64,000 bases of DNA, taken from Oerskovia merdavium (GTDB lineage: Bacteria; Actinomycetota; Actinomycetes; Actinomycetales; Cellulomonadaceae). Shown here piece by piece: positions 61,259 to 64,000 of this stretch. Within the stretch, counting starts at the first letter, position 1. Every line of letters starts with the position of its first letter. The stretch spans positions 49,148 to 113,147 of the forward strand of contig NZ_JACSQF010000006.1 of the NCBI RefSeq assembly GCF_014836755.1. The letters are read 5' to 3'. A model generated the notes under the pieces. It worked only from the letters and a program-made list of their open reading frames with translations. It was not told the DNA's origin and did no database searches. The position numbers were made by a program, and so were the translations under genes.

Positions 61259-62407
61259 GTGGTCGCCCCTCCCCGCCTACGTCGTGTCACGGTCGCCGAG
61301 GCAGTCGCCACGTACCTGTCGTCGGTGTCCGCGGAGACCGTCAGGGGTGTCCTCTCCCCCACGACCCAGCGCAACTACGAGCGCGACCTCCGAGAGCTCT
61401 CCTCCCTCGCCGGACCGGAGACGATCCTCGACGACATCACGGGCGACGACATCGACGACTTCCTCCTGCGCTACCAGATCACACCCGACGGCCGGTACGC
61501 CGATCCCCGGACCAAGCCCGACGGCCCCGGGAGGTCCGCCGCGACCGTGAACCGGTTCCGGCAGTCGATCTCCCGCTTCTTCACGCACGCGGCACGCGAC
61601 GGCTGGGTCCAGGCCGACCCGATGCAGTGGGCCTCTCCCCCGGCCAGGCTCCGCGGCGGGCTGCGTGTCGCCCGGACCGCACTGTCCGCGACGGCCGCGC
61701 AGTCGCTGCTCGTGACGGCGAGCACCAAGCCGCGCACGGGCGACGCCGCGTCGCCGCTGCGCACCGCGTCCGGCGTGACGGCACCGCGCGTCGACCACGA
61801 CCTCGCCCTGCGAGACCGCCTCATCATCGCGCTCCTGCTCATCCTCGGTCCGAGGGTCTCCGAGGTCGCTCGCGCGGACATCGACGACTTCGTCCGCGAA
61901 CCGGACCAGACCCGCTGGCGGATCAAGGGCAAGGGCGGGGCCGTCCGCACGGTCAGCCTGTCCGAGCCGCTGTCGCGCGCTCTCGAGGAGTACCTCGCCG
62001 GCCTGCGCCCCCAGCTGCTCAGCCGGCGGCCCGGCGACCCTGATGCGACCCGTGCCCTCCTCCTCACCTGGCGAGGCCGGCGCATCGACGCGCAGGCGAT
62101 CCGCGCACTCCTCAACCGGTGCATCGCCCGCATGCCCGACGAGTACCGACGGGCCGCGACCCCTCACGCCCTGCGACACACGACCGCGACGCTCCTCGTA
62201 GCCCAGGGATGGGACGTCAAGGTCATAGCCGAGCTGCTGGGGCACGCGTCGATCGCGACGACAGGCGTCTACCTCGACCGCATCGAGGGCGAGCTGGCCG
62301 CAGCGATCCGGTCGCACCCGCTCTCGACCGGGCTGCCTGCGGAGATGGGGAGCGAACCGCCAGCCGAAACAGACAGAGCGGGTGAAATCGGCACCCGGCA
62401 GCCCTGA
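61259..62407 (+). CDS. Tyrosine recombinase, XerC/D-like
   Basis: 382 residues. The SAM-like N-domain covers about 10-120 (VAEAVATYLSSVSAETVRGV). The catalytic domain has Arg in LGPRVSEVAR (about 197), Lys in IKGKGGAVRTV (about 223), HALRH (about 302), LLGHASIATTGVYLDRI with His and Tyr (about 337). Active-site complete. GTG 61259 follows AGGAG by 8 bases. The C-terminal 40 residues are acidic and Pro-rich. Confidence 0.9.
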   Translation: MVAPPRLRRVTVAEAVATYLSSVSAETVRGVLSPTTQRNYERDLRELSSLAGPETILDDITGDDIDDFLLRYQITPDGRYADPRTKPDGPGRSAATVNRFRQSISRFFTHAARDGWVQADPMQWASPPARLRGGLRVARTALSATAAQSLLVTASTKPRTGDAASPLRTASGVTAPRVDHDLALRDRLIIALLLILGPRVSEVARADIDDFVREPDQTRWRIKGKGGAVRTVSLSEPLSRALEEYLAGLRPQLLSRRPGDPDATRALLLTWRGRRIDAQAIRALLNRCIARMPDEYRRAATPHALRHTTATLLVAQGWDVKVIAELLGHASIATTGVYLDRIEGELAAAIRSHPLSTGLPAEMGSEPPAETDRAGEIGTRQP

Positions 62408-62489
62408 CAGCGCGAGGGTCGCGGCCGGTCCGGCCGACGTCACCCTTTTTCTCCGGGTGCTCCCGGCCTCCTGAGGCTACGGTGAGCAG

Positions 62490-63743
62490 GTGCGCCCCTC
62501 GAAGACCTCTCCCGTCCAGCTCGCCCGAACGGTGATGGCCCGTGCGGCAGTTCTCACGATCGCCGTCCCCATGACCGTGGCCACGGGGCTCGTGATCGCC
62601 GATGCGATCCGCAAGCGCCGGGTCACGGACCCCAGCAGGTTCCCCCGTTCGGCTCCCGCCGAAGGACGGATCGGCGAGACGTCGACCACGATCTTCACCT
62701 ACGGGGACGACCTCTACCGAGAGATGCTCGCCGCCATCCGCGGCGCCAAGCGTCGCATCATGCTCGAGACGTACATCTGGAAGGGCGACGAGCTCGGCCA
62801 GGAGTTCAAGGACGCCCTCGTCGAGGCCACCGAGCGCGGCGTCGAGGTCTTCGTGATCTACGACGGCTTCGCGAACCTCGTGGTCCCGCGGGAGTTCCTG
62901 ACGTTCCCCTCCCCCATCCACGTCATCCGGTATCCCGTCTTCCGTCCCGGTGTCCTGGTGCTCAACGTCCGCAAGTCCGGGCGAGACCACCGCAAGATCC
63001 TCGTGGTCGACGACGAGATCGGCTTCGTCGGCGGGTACAACATCGGCGCGGTGTACGCGACACAGTGGCGAGACACGCACATCCGGCTCGACGGCCCGTC
63101 GGCCTGGGAGCTGCGCAACGCGTTCGTCGACTTCTGGAACTCCAACCGCAAGTCCCACCAGCCGCCGCTCGAGGACCCGGGCTCGCGCCTGTGGCTCCCC
63201 GAGCTCCGCGCGGCGCGCAACGCCCCCGCGCACCTCGTCTTCCCGATCCGCGGCATCTACCTGGATGCGATCGACCGGGCCTCGGACCACATCTACATCA
63301 CCCAGGCGTACTTCATCCCCGACCGGGAGATCCTCGACGCGCTGCTCATGGCTGCACAACGCGGCGTCGACGTCCGTGTCCTGGTGCCCGAGCGCTCCAA
63401 CCACGTCGTGGCCGACTGGCTCTCGCGCGGGCTCTACACCACGCTCCTGCGGGGTGGGGTCACGATCTGGCTCTACAAGGAAGCCATGGTCCACGCCAAG
63501 ACCGCGACGATCGACGGCCGCTGGACGACCATCGGCACCGCCAACATCGACCGCCTCAGCCTGACGGGCAACTACGAGGTCAACCTCGAGATCGTCGACG
63601 CGGGCATCGCTGGACAGATGGAGAAGGTGTTCGACTTCGACCTCAGCAACTGCCGCGAGCTGACGCTGACGGAGTGGTCGAGCAGGTCGCTCGCGGCCAA
63701 GCTCGGAGAGGTCGCACTGACCCCGCTCCGCCCGCTGCTGTAG
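62490..63743 (+). CDS. Phospholipase D / cardiolipin synthase family protein
   Basis: 417 residues. An N-terminal helix (about 18-38) anchors it. Two HKD motifs follow: HRKILVVDDEIGFVGGYN (about 167) and HAKTATIDGRWTTIGTANID (about 334). It probably makes cardiolipin or exchanges phospholipid head groups at the membrane. GTG start. Confidence 0.9.
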   Translation: MRPSKTSPVQLARTVMARAAVLTIAVPMTVATGLVIADAIRKRRVTDPSRFPRSAPAEGRIGETSTTIFTYGDDLYREMLAAIRGAKRRIMLETYIWKGDELGQEFKDALVEATERGVEVFVIYDGFANLVVPREFLTFPSPIHVIRYPVFRPGVLVLNVRKSGRDHRKILVVDDEIGFVGGYNIGAVYATQWRDTHIRLDGPSAWELRNAFVDFWNSNRKSHQPPLEDPGSRLWLPELRAARNAPAHLVFPIRGIYLDAIDRASDHIYITQAYFIPDREILDALLMAAQRGVDVRVLVPERSNHVVADWLSRGLYTTLLRGGVTIWLYKEAMVHAKTATIDGRWTTIGTANIDRLSLTGNYEVNLEIVDAGIAGQMEKVFDFDLSNCRELTLTEWSSRSLAAKLGEVALTPLRPLL

Positions 63744-63777
63744 AGCCAGGTCACGAGGACAGCGAGCAGCAGAGAGT

Positions 63778-64000
63778 TCAGGGCACGTCCAGCACGATCA
63801 TGGGGATGCTCAGTCGGCAGGCGGCCCGGTCGCTGAATCCGTGCTCCAGCTCGTACTCGCACTCACTGCAGGTCGCATCCGAGGCGGCGACGGCTTCTGG
63901 GTGCTCGCCCCACGGGTGGTGGCAAGCCTCGCACAGACGCTCCAGGGCTTGTCGGCGTGCACGCTTCGCCGACCGGGTGCCGCCCCCGGTGCGGGCGTCA
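63778..64000 (-). CDS. Zinc-ribbon-like protein, 5' end outside the window
   Basis: A leftward frame open from the right edge to TGA 63778-63780, 73 residues visible. It has LERLCEACHHPWGEHPEAVA and DATCSECEYELEHG, two CxxC pairs that could bind zinc, and ends SIPMIVLDVP. It is convergent with the phospholipase D gene. Family not recognised. Confidence 0.55.
   Translation of the reverse strand, partial: DARTGGGTRSAKRARRQALERLCEACHHPWGEHPEAVAASDATCSECEYELEHGFSDRAACRLSIPMIVLDVP

Noticed and set aside
1-64000. CRISPR array or Cas genes
   Set aside because: No regularly repeated units with spacers and no Cas-like proteins were seen.

Overview
The window is a very GC-rich stretch of an actinobacterial chromosome. 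The block pafB-pafC-tatA-tatC-helY, the HNH protein, RbpA, paired ANTAR regulators and many apparently leaderless genes (a TAnnnT -10 hexamer about 7 bases before the start codon) all point that way. The gene set resembles the Cellulomonadaceae or Promicromonosporaceae, but the family is an inference and no species is claimed.

Layout. 0-5.7 kb: a frameshifted MMPL exporter and a translationally coupled tryptophan-catabolic operon (tryptophan dioxygenase, an amidohydrolase, kynureninase). 5.7-20.4 kb: mostly housekeeping and transport genes, including a GNAT, a ketoacyl synthase, a KdpD-like sensor fragment, a YidC paralogue, a frameshifted Amt with a PII-like tail, HrpB, MgtE, SulP, a GAP-family protein and a Fur-family regulator. 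20.4-21.5 kb: about 0.4 kb of highly structured non-coding DNA with two tRNA-like folds, a strong terminator hairpin and then a small HNH nuclease gene. This is the strongest candidate for an undescribed RNA-protein pair. 21.5-33.8 kb: an MFS/ArsR pair, two ANTAR proteins, a CBS protein, an SDR, a GMC oxidoreductase, an array of three LexA-type boxes, an EEP nuclease, a YciO-type protein, UDP-glucose pyrophosphorylase, YigZ and a Fic protein behind a perfect operator-like palindrome. 33.8-37.6 kb: a mobile patch holding a degenerate tyrosine recombinase, a VOC protein, a 17-bp direct repeat, and an IS30-family transposon carrying a CmtR/CadD cadmium module. 37.6-43.7 kb: Dps and a tightly overlapped operon DUF3866 - DUF4129-like - small membrane protein - MoxR - DUF58 - membrane protein. 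43.7-55.7 kb: the conserved pafBC-tatAC-DAG kinase-helY-amidohydrolase-lnt segment and rbpA with a SigR-type promoter. 55.7-64 kb: accessory DNA between and around two intact tyrosine recombinases, with DUF1905, patatin, DUF1801 and phospholipase D genes.

Three genes (MMPL, amt and a small gene at 60.1 kb) are each broken by the loss of a single base next to a G or C run. This looks like residual sequencing error at least as much as biology. One 5'-truncated gene runs off the right edge, and the left edge begins with a run of 14 C.
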